From positions 1-33,387 of the forward strand of contig NZ_JAHLOS010000047.1 in assembly GCF_018917525.1 (NCBI RefSeq): a DNA stretch of 33,387 bases, in the 5' to 3' direction. Positions 7,930 to 14,892 of this stretch are shown here, piece after piece. Origin of the DNA: Enterococcus raffinosus (GTDB taxonomy: Bacteria; Bacillota; Bacilli; Lactobacillales; Enterococcaceae). The notes under the pieces are model-generated. The model was not told where the DNA came from. It saw only the letters and a list, made by a program, of their open reading frames with translations, and made no database searches. The position numbers were made by a program, and so were the translations under genes. Every line of letters starts with the position of its first letter. Within the stretch, counting starts at the first letter, position 1.

Positions 7930-8303
7930 AGGTAGTTTCCCGATAATTTTGATATTTTCTGACAAATAACTTAACAAATTGTAGATTTTTTTGGATTCTC
8001 TAATTAAATTTTCATCAAAAATATCACTTACACAAAAACCGTTTACAAAGATTGATTCAATCCTATTTTTAACGATTGTGGATTGTCGACAACAAGGGTT
8101 AGGCATCTGTTTAATAAGAAAACACGCCTGTTATTTCACTTTTATGACGATTAATTATATCTGTTATTTTTCGGAAGCCTATAGGCTAAAAAAAATGAAC
8201 CTAATAAAGAATCATTACTAGAAAGAAATTGCCAGAAAATTTATGTATATCTGTTCACATTAAAAAAATCTCAGAATTAACACGCTTTAAACTATATTAA
8301 AGA
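7930..8303. other. Gene-free region upstream of prdC with two perfect palindromes
   Basis: I see no credible gene here; short ORFs on both strands lack ribosome binding sites. Two perfect dyads stand out in otherwise A/T-rich DNA: TTGTCGACAA at 8083-8092 and AGCCTATAGGCT at 8176-8187. They lie about 190 and 280 bp upstream of the predicted prd start site, a distance suited to enhancer-type or remote operator binding. No PrdR-like activator gene is in the window. Confidence 0.5.
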
Positions 8304-8337
8304 CAAAAAAAGCACTTACCCGATTGAGGCAAGTGCT
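8304..8337 (-). terminator. Terminator of the peptidase/transporter operon
   Basis: AGCACTT (8311-8317) pairs with AAGTGCT (8331-8337), with extra pairing inside. On the minus strand a run of seven T (8304-8310) follows. It lies just past the stop of the POT transporter and separates that operon from prd. Confidence 0.85.
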
Positions 8338-8345
8338 AAAAATAA

Positions 8346-9707
8346 TTAATCGTCTTGTTCTAAACGATCAAGAGTTTTACTTCCAAACCATAACGCTAAA
8401 CCTAATACGATAACAACCGCTGCTAAAACACCATAGCCCATTTGGAATCGAGAAGGATCATCTGTTTCTAAAATAGCATAGATTTTAGGATAAATCATAG
8501 TCGCAAAGAATACAGCGATTGGCCATAATCCTAGCAATAATCCCATAACCTTAGCTGGTGCTAACTTCGCGATAAATGAATTTCCTAATGGAGAGAAAAT
8601 CATTTCACCAACTGACATCAATAAACTTACCAATACTAACCATAAAATTGATGTCTGTCCTTTACCAATAATATCAGCTAGAACCATTGCAACATAAGAA
8701 ACACCTACTAAGATCATTCCTAATGCTGTCTTTTTAAACATACTCATATCGCCTTTAGGACGAGCAGCCATTTTAGTCCACAAACGACCTAATAGTGGGC
8801 CTAAAATGATACAAGTTAATGCATTCATTGAATCAAAATAAGACGTTGGAACTTTAAAGCTACCTACTAGCCAGTTTGCTCGTTCTAAGAAACCTGCGCC
8901 ATCACCATAACCAAAGTAATAGTAAGCCGGCATATAAGCTAAGTACCAAACTGTCCAGAAGACAATAGAAAAGATAGTAACTAGGATAATCGCTAAAATA
9001 CGTTTTTTATCCCCTGAAGTTAATTTTGCATCTGCTCCTTCTTCCTTTTTACCAGCAGATTCAAATTTACGTTGGTCGATTTTAAATGGTTTTTTTCCTG
9101 CATCACCCAATGAACGGCTATTGAAAATAAACCATAATGCATCAACTAATAGTAAAATACCACAAATTAAGAAAACAAAATTATAGCCAAATGTTGGAAT
9201 TAACAATACTAAGAAAGTCGTTCCAATGAATGAACCAATGTTTACAAATGAGTATTGAACAGAGAAAGCTTCATTCAGTGCTTTTTCATCATCAAAGAGC
9301 AACCCGTTTACCCCGGATAAATTACCTTTGAATAATCCAGTACCAATCGATACTAAGATAATCATTATCCAAACCATAGTCAGGGAATCTGCCTGCCAAG
9401 TAAATAGATAACCTACACCCATCAAAATCATTCCGGCAGCCACACAAAGGCGTGGACTTAACCAATAATCGGCTAACCAACCACCAAAAATTGGAGTAAT
9501 GTAAGTCATTGCAACAAATGCAGCTGATACTGATGCAGCTTTTGCAGTTGAAAGTCCAAGACCTCCAGAGCCTACATTAACCGCAATCCAGATTGCCAAC
9601 ATATATTTTACTGTGTAGAATGCGCATCGTTCAAACGAAAACCCTAACGCACAGACATAAAACCCAAAAGGTTTCTTTGTTTTTACTGGAGTTGTTTCCA
9701 CTATCAT
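8346..9707 (-). CDS. POT/PTR family proton-coupled di-/tripeptide transporter
   Basis: A 453-residue membrane protein with about 12-14 predicted helices in the major facilitator fold of POT/NRT1-PTR oligopeptide symporters. Near the N-terminus, FSFERCAFYTVKYML (23-37) corresponds to the POT ExxER motif in helix 1, but the first Glu is not present and only E26-R27 is kept. Substrate or proton coupling may therefore differ from classical DtpT. GTGLFKGNLSGVNGLLF matches the second POT signature region. It is the last gene of a three-gene operon behind pepQ- and pip-type peptidase genes (18 bp gap), so proline-containing di- or tripeptides are the probable cargo. That is inference from context. 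Confidence 0.88.
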   Translation of the reverse strand: MIVETTPVKTKKPFGFYVCALGFSFERCAFYTVKYMLAIWIAVNVGSGGLGLSTAKAASVSAAFVAMTYITPIFGGWLADYWLSPRLCVAAGMILMGVGYLFTWQADSLTMVWIMIILVSIGTGLFKGNLSGVNGLLFDDEKALNEAFSVQYSFVNIGSFIGTTFLVLLIPTFGYNFVFLICGILLLVDALWFIFNSRSLGDAGKKPFKIDQRKFESAGKKEEGADAKLTSGDKKRILAIILVTIFSIVFWTVWYLAYMPAYYYFGYGDGAGFLERANWLVGSFKVPTSYFDSMNALTCIILGPLLGRLWTKMAARPKGDMSMFKKTALGMILVGVSYVAMVLADIIGKGQTSILWLVLVSLLMSVGEMIFSPLGNSFIAKLAPAKVMGLLLGLWPIAVFFATMIYPKIYAILETDDPSRFQMGYGVLAAVVIVLGLALWFGSKTLDRLEQDD

Positions 9708-9726
9708 TCCTTCTCTCTTTAAAAAA

Positions 9727-10608
9727 TTAATCGTTCGCTGCTAGCCATTCTTCCAACAACTTCATGTATTTTTCACGTTCTTCAACAAATGGCATGTGTC
9801 TGCTGTTAGCAAACAATTCCCATTTTGCTCCTGGAATCGCATCATACATTGTTTTTGCTACTAATGGAGTACACAAATCGTTTGTGCCACTCGTAACAAG
9901 TGTTGGGATAGTGACGTCACGCAACTTTTCGGTATAATCATACCCTTGCAAAGTTCCTTCCGGTGAGTATTCATTCGGCCCCCAAGCCGTGACATAGCTT
10001 TCGGTACCAGCTACTTTTTCACGCCATAATGGTTCAGGATCAGCTTCTGTGAATACTGGAGCCGCATGGCGTACCATGAAGCGATCATTTGCCGCCAGAT
10101 AAGCTGGATCGTCGTAAACGCCGGTCTCTTCTGCTTTTGCAATAGCCGCCTGATCTTCCTCTGACATAAACTTGATCATCCGATGTTGTTCTTGTGCCCA
10201 AAGCTTGGCAGAAGGCAACGTACTAGAAAGTACCATACTCTTGATGCCTTTTGGTGCATAATCGCAAACATAAATGATTTCTAGCATGCCGCCCCAAGAT
10301 TGTCCCAGTAAATGGACTTCATCCAATCCTAGGTGCTCTCTTAAAGCGATTAATTCATTGACCCATGTTTCCGCCGTCCAAAGTTCCGGCTGTGAAGGCA
10401 CCGCAGATTTCCCACAACCTAATTGATCATACATGATGATCTGGCGGCCATCGACCGCCATTTCATCAAGAACTTCAAAATAGTTATGGGTTGATCCAGG
10501 TCCGCCGTGCATGACAATCAATGGTTTCTTATTCCCGCTTTGTTCTCCAACAACTCGATAATAAGTTTGATGCCCTAGATAAGGCATATATCCTTCTTCG
10601 ATTTTCAT
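9727..10608 (-). CDS. pip: Proline iminopeptidase-type alpha/beta hydrolase
   Basis: A 293-residue S33-family peptidase, expected to release N-terminal proline from peptides in the cytosol. The oxyanion motif HGGPG is at 34-38, the nucleophile Ser104 is in GQSWGG, and the other triad members are probably Asp244 (TSGTNDLCTP) and His271 (NSRHMPF). The lid-domain length is normal for the proline iminopeptidase/tripeptide aminopeptidase group. There is no signal peptide. It lies 15 bp after the Xaa-Pro dipeptidase gene and 18 bp before the peptide transporter. Both neighbours point to proline peptide breakdown, feeding L-proline to PrdF and the reductase. Confidence 0.9.
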   Translation of the reverse strand: MKIEEGYMPYLGHQTYYRVVGEQSGNKKPLIVMHGGPGSTHNYFEVLDEMAVDGRQIIMYDQLGCGKSAVPSQPELWTAETWVNELIALREHLGLDEVHLLGQSWGGMLEIIYVCDYAPKGIKSMVLSSTLPSAKLWAQEQHRMIKFMSEEDQAAIAKAEETGVYDDPAYLAANDRFMVRHAAPVFTEADPEPLWREKVAGTESYVTAWGPNEYSPEGTLQGYDYTEKLRDVTIPTLVTSGTNDLCTPLVAKTMYDAIPGAKWELFANSRHMPFVEEREKYMKLLEEWLAAND

Positions 10609-10623
10609 ACGTTGCGCGGCCTC

Positions 10624-11700
10624 CTAACCGATTACTTCTAAGTCTTTTGGATAATGGTTCAAGTTTTCGCAGCCATCTTCTGTAACGATCACTAAATCTT
10701 CGATCCGGACACCCACTTCGCCTGGAATGTAGATTCCTGGTTCGATTGAAAAGACATTGCCCACTTCGGCAACAGCATCATTTGCGCCTGAAACATCACC
10801 TGTTTCGTGGCAATCGATTCCGATGAAGTGACCAAGACGGTGAGTAAAGTATTCACCATAGCCTTTTTCTGTGATGTAATCACGAGCTGCAGCATCAATA
10901 TCAGACAGTTTTACACCTGGTTTTACTAAGTCGATGGCACGTTGGTTAGCTTCTTTGACGATTTCATAGACCTCGCGACCTTTGTCAGACACTTCTTTGT
11001 AGAAGAATGTCCGCGTCATGTCAGAAGCATATGAATTCTTGATTCCGCCGATGTCCAAGATAACTGAATCACCAGGTTTAACTTTTGAATCATCCGTTTC
11101 ATGGTGAGGGTCAGCCGCATTCGCGCCGTAACCCACGATCGGATCAAATGAGAAGCCTGTGTTGCCTAACTCCTTGTAAATCTCACCTAATTTGTCCGCC
11201 ATTTCAGCTTCGGTTAGTTCTTGTGGCAATAATTTTTTCAAACGATCAATCGCGATCTCATTATCTGCTTGCGCATCACGCATCAATTGTTTTTCTTCTT
11301 CGTCCTTGATCGCACGAACTGCGTCAGTGACTTCAGAACCATTGCCTAATTTAGCATTTGGAACAAGCTCTAATAAGTGTAATAAGAAATGCGCAGGCCA
11401 ATTCTTATCTACACCAATTTTTTGGTCAGTATCAACATACTCAAGTACTTTTTTCACAGCGTCGTCGGTATCATCAATAAATACTTTTTCCACGCCCAAG
11501 TCTTCTTCGATTGGGAATAATTTGTTAACGATCAATGTGTTTTTATTTTCTGGAGTAATCACTAATACTAACAACCGTTCACCAGGATGAATCCAGCGAC
11601 CAGTTAGATAGAAAATAGTTGTTGGATCTGAAACTAGCAGTTGGCCATAACCTTGTTCTTTCATTTTTTCAATTACTCTTTCAACGCGACGTTCTTTCAA
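10624..11700 (-). CDS. pepQ: Xaa-Pro dipeptidase (M24B), PepQ type
   Basis: A 358-residue metallopeptidase with the creatinase/pita-bread fold. The five metal ligands of the M24 family are all present: Asp216 (ILDIGG), Asp227 (ASDMTRTF), His291 (HRLGHFIG), Glu320 (FSIEPGIY) and Glu334 (GVRIEDLV). It is expected to split X-Pro dipeptides or remove residues before proline in the cytosol. The start is TTG at 11700, 9 nt after AAGGAG. It is the first gene of the pepQ-pip-POT operon and follows a 500-bp leader with several hairpins. It is a distant paralogue of the second M24B peptidase at 13597-14667. Confidence 0.92.
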   Translation of the reverse strand: MKERRVERVIEKMKEQGYGQLLVSDPTTIFYLTGRWIHPGERLLVLVITPENKNTLIVNKLFPIEEDLGVEKVFIDDTDDAVKKVLEYVDTDQKIGVDKNWPAHFLLHLLELVPNAKLGNGSEVTDAVRAIKDEEEKQLMRDAQADNEIAIDRLKKLLPQELTEAEMADKLGEIYKELGNTGFSFDPIVGYGANAADPHHETDDSKVKPGDSVILDIGGIKNSYASDMTRTFFYKEVSDKGREVYEIVKEANQRAIDLVKPGVKLSDIDAAARDYITEKGYGEYFTHRLGHFIGIDCHETGDVSGANDAVAEVGNVFSIEPGIYIPGEVGVRIEDLVIVTEDGCENLNHYPKDLEVIG

Positions 11701-12167
11701 AATGTTTCACTCCTTCTATTGATATTCTTTGCCTGGCGGCATTATTAAAAACAGCTCTGTTTTCACGTAGCTGTTAATAATCTTTTTCGCGGAAACTAAC
11801 TGCTATGCAACAGTTCAGAATCAGCACAAAAAAATTGTGCAGCTATTCACCTATCACTAGTTTTAAAATAACCATAAAATCATTTGAATTTCAAGTCTTT
11901 CATAGAATAAAATCAAATATAATTATCCGTATCCGCTTCCACTAGTTTACTATATCTTTCGGCTTATTTAAACAATTCTTTAAACTTTTTTTCTAAATCG
12001 CCATTTGATTGGAATAATTATCAAAAAAAGTGACCCAGTTTCTATTATATCTCCAGTTATTTCTGCTCCTTACCTTTTTCTCATGAATTTGTTTTTCTAT
12101 TAAAATAAAGGGATTTTCAATAACACTTTCTAAAATAATCAACTTGTTTTTTTAAATGAAAATAAAA
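11701..12167 (-). promoter_or_regulatory. Long structured leader/promoter region of the pepQ operon
   Basis: No gene is visible. On the pepQ side there are three hairpins: 11741-11781 (ATTATTAA and CAGCT arms, 13 bp with a 3-nt bulge), AACTG/CAGTT near 11807-11825, and GCACAA/TTGTGC near 11824-11839. A short dyad TTGAATTTCAA (11884-11894) overlaps a weak minus-strand promoter (TTGAAA, 18 bp, TATTTT). From about 11930 to 12167 the DNA is A/T-rich with nothing I can assign. Confidence 0.45.
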
Positions 12168-12172
12168 TAAAA

Positions 12173-12200
12173 AACAATTCTGTTATACAACAAAATTGTT
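12173..12200 (-). terminator. Terminator of the ThrE-type exporter operon
   Basis: AACAATT 12173-12179 pairs with AATTGTT 12194-12200 and TGTT 12181-12184 with AACA 12189-12192, loop ATAC, one C/A mismatch. On the minus strand it is followed by a T-rich tract. It lies 12 bp past the end of the small exporter gene. Confidence 0.8.
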
Positions 12201-12212
12201 TTTCCGTTTTAT

Positions 12213-12677
12213 TCACGAGAGTGAATTTTTATTCTTTTGCATTTTGTGATAGGAGTAGAAAAACTTCGGTGACATTTCATATCCAATCGTGATCCCTACA
12301 GCAATTGCAATAGCGATCTTCAAAACTTGAACACCAATTTGCGCGGCCTTGATGGAATCACCGATGAAGAAATTATAAGTAAAATTGTAAATCCCCATTC
12401 CGGGAACAAGGCAAAAAATACCACAGATCAAAAAAATTGTTACCGGTGCTTTTAATGCGAAGGACGCCTCTCGTGAAAGATAAATCAAGACTATTGAAGC
12501 AATAAAAGTTGCCGCGACGGGGGCAACCCAAAAATGCATGATCAGTAAATAGATGGCCCAACCACAAGCACCGATTACTCCGCAGTAAACATAGTAGCGT
12601 CGGGGAACTTCAAAAAGTATTGCAAACGAGATCGTTCCTAAAAAACCTGCTAGGATTTGAAGTAAGGTAGTTATCAT
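12213..12677 (-). CDS. ThrE-type threonine/serine exporter, small subunit (YjjB-like)
   Basis: About 154 residues with five predicted membrane helices (for example LLQILAGFLGTISFAILFEVP and TIFLICGIFCLVPGMGIYNFTY). The family is the C-terminal DUF3815/ThrE_2 half of ThrE. FCLVPGMGIY is the conserved block of this half. The ATG at 12677 (MITTLLQ) is chosen because AAAGGGG lies upstream; a longer TTG start at 12698 lacks a ribosome binding site. It works with the larger subunit encoded just upstream, forming a split ThrE exporter for threonine, serine or related small amino acids. Substrate inferred from the family. Confidence 0.85.
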   Translation of the reverse strand: MITTLLQILAGFLGTISFAILFEVPRRYYVYCGVIGACGWAIYLLIMHFWVAPVAATFIASIVLIYLSREASFALKAPVTIFLICGIFCLVPGMGIYNFTYNFFIGDSIKAAQIGVQVLKIAIAIAVGITIGYEMSPKFFYSYHKMQKNKNSLS

Positions 12678-12711
12678 GACCGCTTTCGCCCCTTTCAATA
12701 TTCAAATAAGT

Positions 12712-13464
12712 TTAACTAAATAATTGCAAGACAAGCCCAACTCCCACCGAAACACAAAGAGCGGTAATTAAAGCATTGATCATCTGTCCCCAGCCAGAAC
12801 TGTAGTCACCATCAAATAAATAACGTATACCATTAACAATCGCCACACCAGGCAATAATGAAATGATTCCGCCAGTAACTAGACTTGTCAGCTGTAATAC
12901 TGGGAAAAAATGAACGAACAAGCAGGCTAAAATACTGACAAAACCACTGCTAGTAATCGTTGAAATAATATCCGACATATTAAATTTCGGTAATAAGTAC
13001 ATAGAAAAGCAGGCTAATAGCACTCCCAAAATGAATGCACCGATGGTATCCCAGAGACTTCCACCAAAGATAAAACAGAAACTAGCACTACCGAAAGCAT
13101 AGGCAAAGATTTTTAATGGATTTGAGGCAAAGGATTCTTTTTTGATTTCCTGCAGCCACTCATTGGCATCCTCCGGACTCAAACGTTTTTCCGTTAAGCG
13201 CCGCGACAAGGTGTTGATTTGTTCGATACGTCCTAAATTAATCGGTGAAATCGGAATATCCCGCACACGGGCCTGAACAGTTTGATCCTTCAGCCGAGCC
13301 GTCATAAAAATTCCATTTATTAAGACAAAACTATCAAACTCCTTCAGATCCAGAGCTTCCGCGATATGACGAATGGTCGTCTCAATTCGTTTGATCTCCG
13401 CACCATTCTTTAATAGTGTCTCTCCAATATCATAGACGAAATCAAACGCTTCCTGTTCATTCAT
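12712..13464 (-). CDS. ThrE-type threonine/serine exporter, large subunit (YjjP-like)
   Basis: About 250 residues. A cytosolic N-terminal domain (MNEQEAFDFVYDIGETLLKNGAEIKRIETTI) with the family's GA.I.R.E pattern is followed by five membrane helices from about residue 115, ending with LITALCVSVGVGLVLQLF. SLLPGVAIVNGIR is the counterpart of the VPG block in the small subunit. ATG 13464 has GGGAGG 6-7 nt upstream, better than the longer start at 13524. The gene pair forms its own operon between two peptidase units, so export of surplus amino acids from peptide breakdown is a reasonable but unproven role. Confidence 0.87.
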   Translation of the reverse strand: MNEQEAFDFVYDIGETLLKNGAEIKRIETTIRHIAEALDLKEFDSFVLINGIFMTARLKDQTVQARVRDIPISPINLGRIEQINTLSRRLTEKRLSPEDANEWLQEIKKESFASNPLKIFAYAFGSASFCFIFGGSLWDTIGAFILGVLLACFSMYLLPKFNMSDIISTITSSGFVSILACLFVHFFPVLQLTSLVTGGIISLLPGVAIVNGIRYLFDGDYSSGWGQMINALITALCVSVGVGLVLQLFS

Positions 13465-13541
13465 CGGTTTCCCTCCCTTTTCTACGTAGAATCCTGTAAA
13501 TCCATACGTTTTTCTTGTAATCAATTGCCAGATTTATGTGT

Positions 13542-13574
13542 TTAAAAAACGACGACAGCCTGTGCCGTCGTCGT
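13542..13574 (-). terminator. Terminator of the second Xaa-Pro peptidase gene
   Basis: ACGACGAC (13549-13556) pairs with GTCGTCGT (13567-13574). On the minus strand a run of T (13542-13548) follows. It ends the 13597-14667 gene before the exporter operon begins. Confidence 0.88.
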
Positions 13575-13596
13575 CTTAGTATAGCCTATCTCACGA

Positions 13597-14667
13597 TTAT
13601 AATTCAATCAAATCATGAGAAATACTGATCATATTTTCATAGCCGTCATCGGTGATCAAGACTTGGTCCTCGATCCGCACACCGCCCCAATCAGGAATGT
13701 AAATTCCAGGTTCGATAGTCATGACCATTCCAGTTTCCAAAACATCGTCATACTGCTCATCGATGTATGGCAATTCATGAACAAACAGCCCAATACTGTG
13801 ACCAATATTTCGATACGTATATTGCGGATACTCTGTGCCCTCCAAAGGTTTCAGAGAGGCTTGATAAATATCTTTCACCGCAGCGCCGTTTTTCATGACT
13901 GCTTCAGCTGCTTCCAAGCTTTGTTTTTCTAGTTCATAGACTTCTCTTTGCTTTTCAGAAGCTTTACCGACAACGACCGTACGCGTCATATCAGACATAT
14001 AGCCTTCGTATTGGCAACCAAAATCCATTAAGACAAAGTCGCCATATTCAATTGATTTTTTCGATGGAATCCCATGTAACAAAGAGGTATTCGCGCCAGA
14101 AATTAAAATATTGCCATAAGGCTGAGTATCGGCCCCCTCTTGTACCATGTAAAGAGAAAGCTTAGCCGCCAATTCTTTTTCCGTCACTCCAACACGAATT
14201 TCTGGTAACAGTCGATTCAACGCACGGCAAGAAATTTCACAAGCATTGCGCATGTATTGAATTTCTTTTGGTGATTTAATGGCACGCATGCGATCAATCA
14301 CACCACCAGCTTGAACAAATTCCGCATTTGTTTTCGAAGTAAAATCGGAATACATATCATAAGTCAGATAATCCGCTTCAAAAGCGATCGTTTTAATATT
14401 TTTCTCACTTGCTAAGCGCGCCACTGTATCCCCAACAGTCCGCCCGGGCAAGCGCCAATTGATGATTTCATAATCTGGTACTTCAATATCCGCCTGTTCG
14501 GTATAACGCGGATCGGTCAAAAAGTATTGTCCCTCTTGTGTGAGCAAAATAAATGAATCGTCTCCTGTCCAACCGCTAGTAAAACGAACATTTACTCTTT
14601 TGGCAATAAAAAAAGCATCCAATTTCTCTTTTTCCAAATACGCACGAATCTTTGCTTCGTTTAACAT
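13597..14667 (-). CDS. Second M24B Xaa-Pro peptidase
   Basis: 356 residues from the ATG at 14667 (MLNEAKIRAYLEKEKLDAF), behind AGAAAGGA. This length is typical of the Firmicute Xaa-Pro peptidase family; the longer reading frame adds an unlikely 28 residues. M24 ligands are recognisable in LMDFGCQ, MSDMTRTVV, NIGHSIGLFVHE, MTIEPGIYIP and GVRIEDQVL. It may act as aminopeptidase P on longer peptides with proline in position 2, or as a prolidase; the sequence does not settle this. It is transcribed alone from a good promoter (14714-14742) that carries a cre-like site, and is divergent from the sulfatase-like gene. Confidence 0.9.
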   Translation of the reverse strand: MLNEAKIRAYLEKEKLDAFFIAKRVNVRFTSGWTGDDSFILLTQEGQYFLTDPRYTEQADIEVPDYEIINWRLPGRTVGDTVARLASEKNIKTIAFEADYLTYDMYSDFTSKTNAEFVQAGGVIDRMRAIKSPKEIQYMRNACEISCRALNRLLPEIRVGVTEKELAAKLSLYMVQEGADTQPYGNILISGANTSLLHGIPSKKSIEYGDFVLMDFGCQYEGYMSDMTRTVVVGKASEKQREVYELEKQSLEAAEAVMKNGAAVKDIYQASLKPLEGTEYPQYTYRNIGHSIGLFVHELPYIDEQYDDVLETGMVMTIEPGIYIPDWGGVRIEDQVLITDDGYENMISISHDLIEL

Positions 14668-14713
14668 TGTCACACGTTCCTTTCTGTTTTGAAGTTCTAG
14701 CCTTCTAATAAAT

Positions 14714-14751
14714 AGAGTAGCAGTCAGCAGAACTTTGGTCAACGCTTTCAA
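14714..14751 (-). promoter_or_regulatory. Promoter of the second Xaa-Pro peptidase with cre-like site
   Basis: On the minus strand TTGACC (14737-14742) and TACTCT (14714-14719) are 17 bp apart with an extended TGC. TTGAAAGCGTTGACC (14737-14751) overlaps the -35 and matches the cre pattern WTGNAANCGNWWNCA with two mismatches, which suggests repression by CcpA on good sugars. Confidence 0.6.
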
Positions 14752-14831
14752 AAAAATATTCTTTCAATAAAAGCATTAAAAATAACTCTAAAGGTTTAAT
14801 TCTTATCCCCATTCTACCCTTCAGCTATAGA

Positions 14832-14861
14832 TTGACAGCCTGTGTTGAAATCGCTTACGAT
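14832..14861 (+). promoter_or_regulatory. Promoter of the sulfatase-like gene with cre site
   Basis: A perfect -35 TTGACA (14832-14837) and a weaker -10 TACGAT (14856-14861) are spaced 18 bp. Between and over them TTGAAATCGCTTACG (14845-14859) matches the cre pattern at all but the last fixed position. CcpA bound there would block RNA polymerase, so catabolite repression is likely. Confidence 0.7.
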
Positions 14862-14892
14862 TGGTTTATCACATTTTTAGAAGGAGGTATTT

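Noticed and set aside
7903-8221. Two short overlapping ORFs on opposite strands upstream of prdC
   Set aside because: No ribosome binding sites, A/T-driven composition and overlap with the prd promoter.
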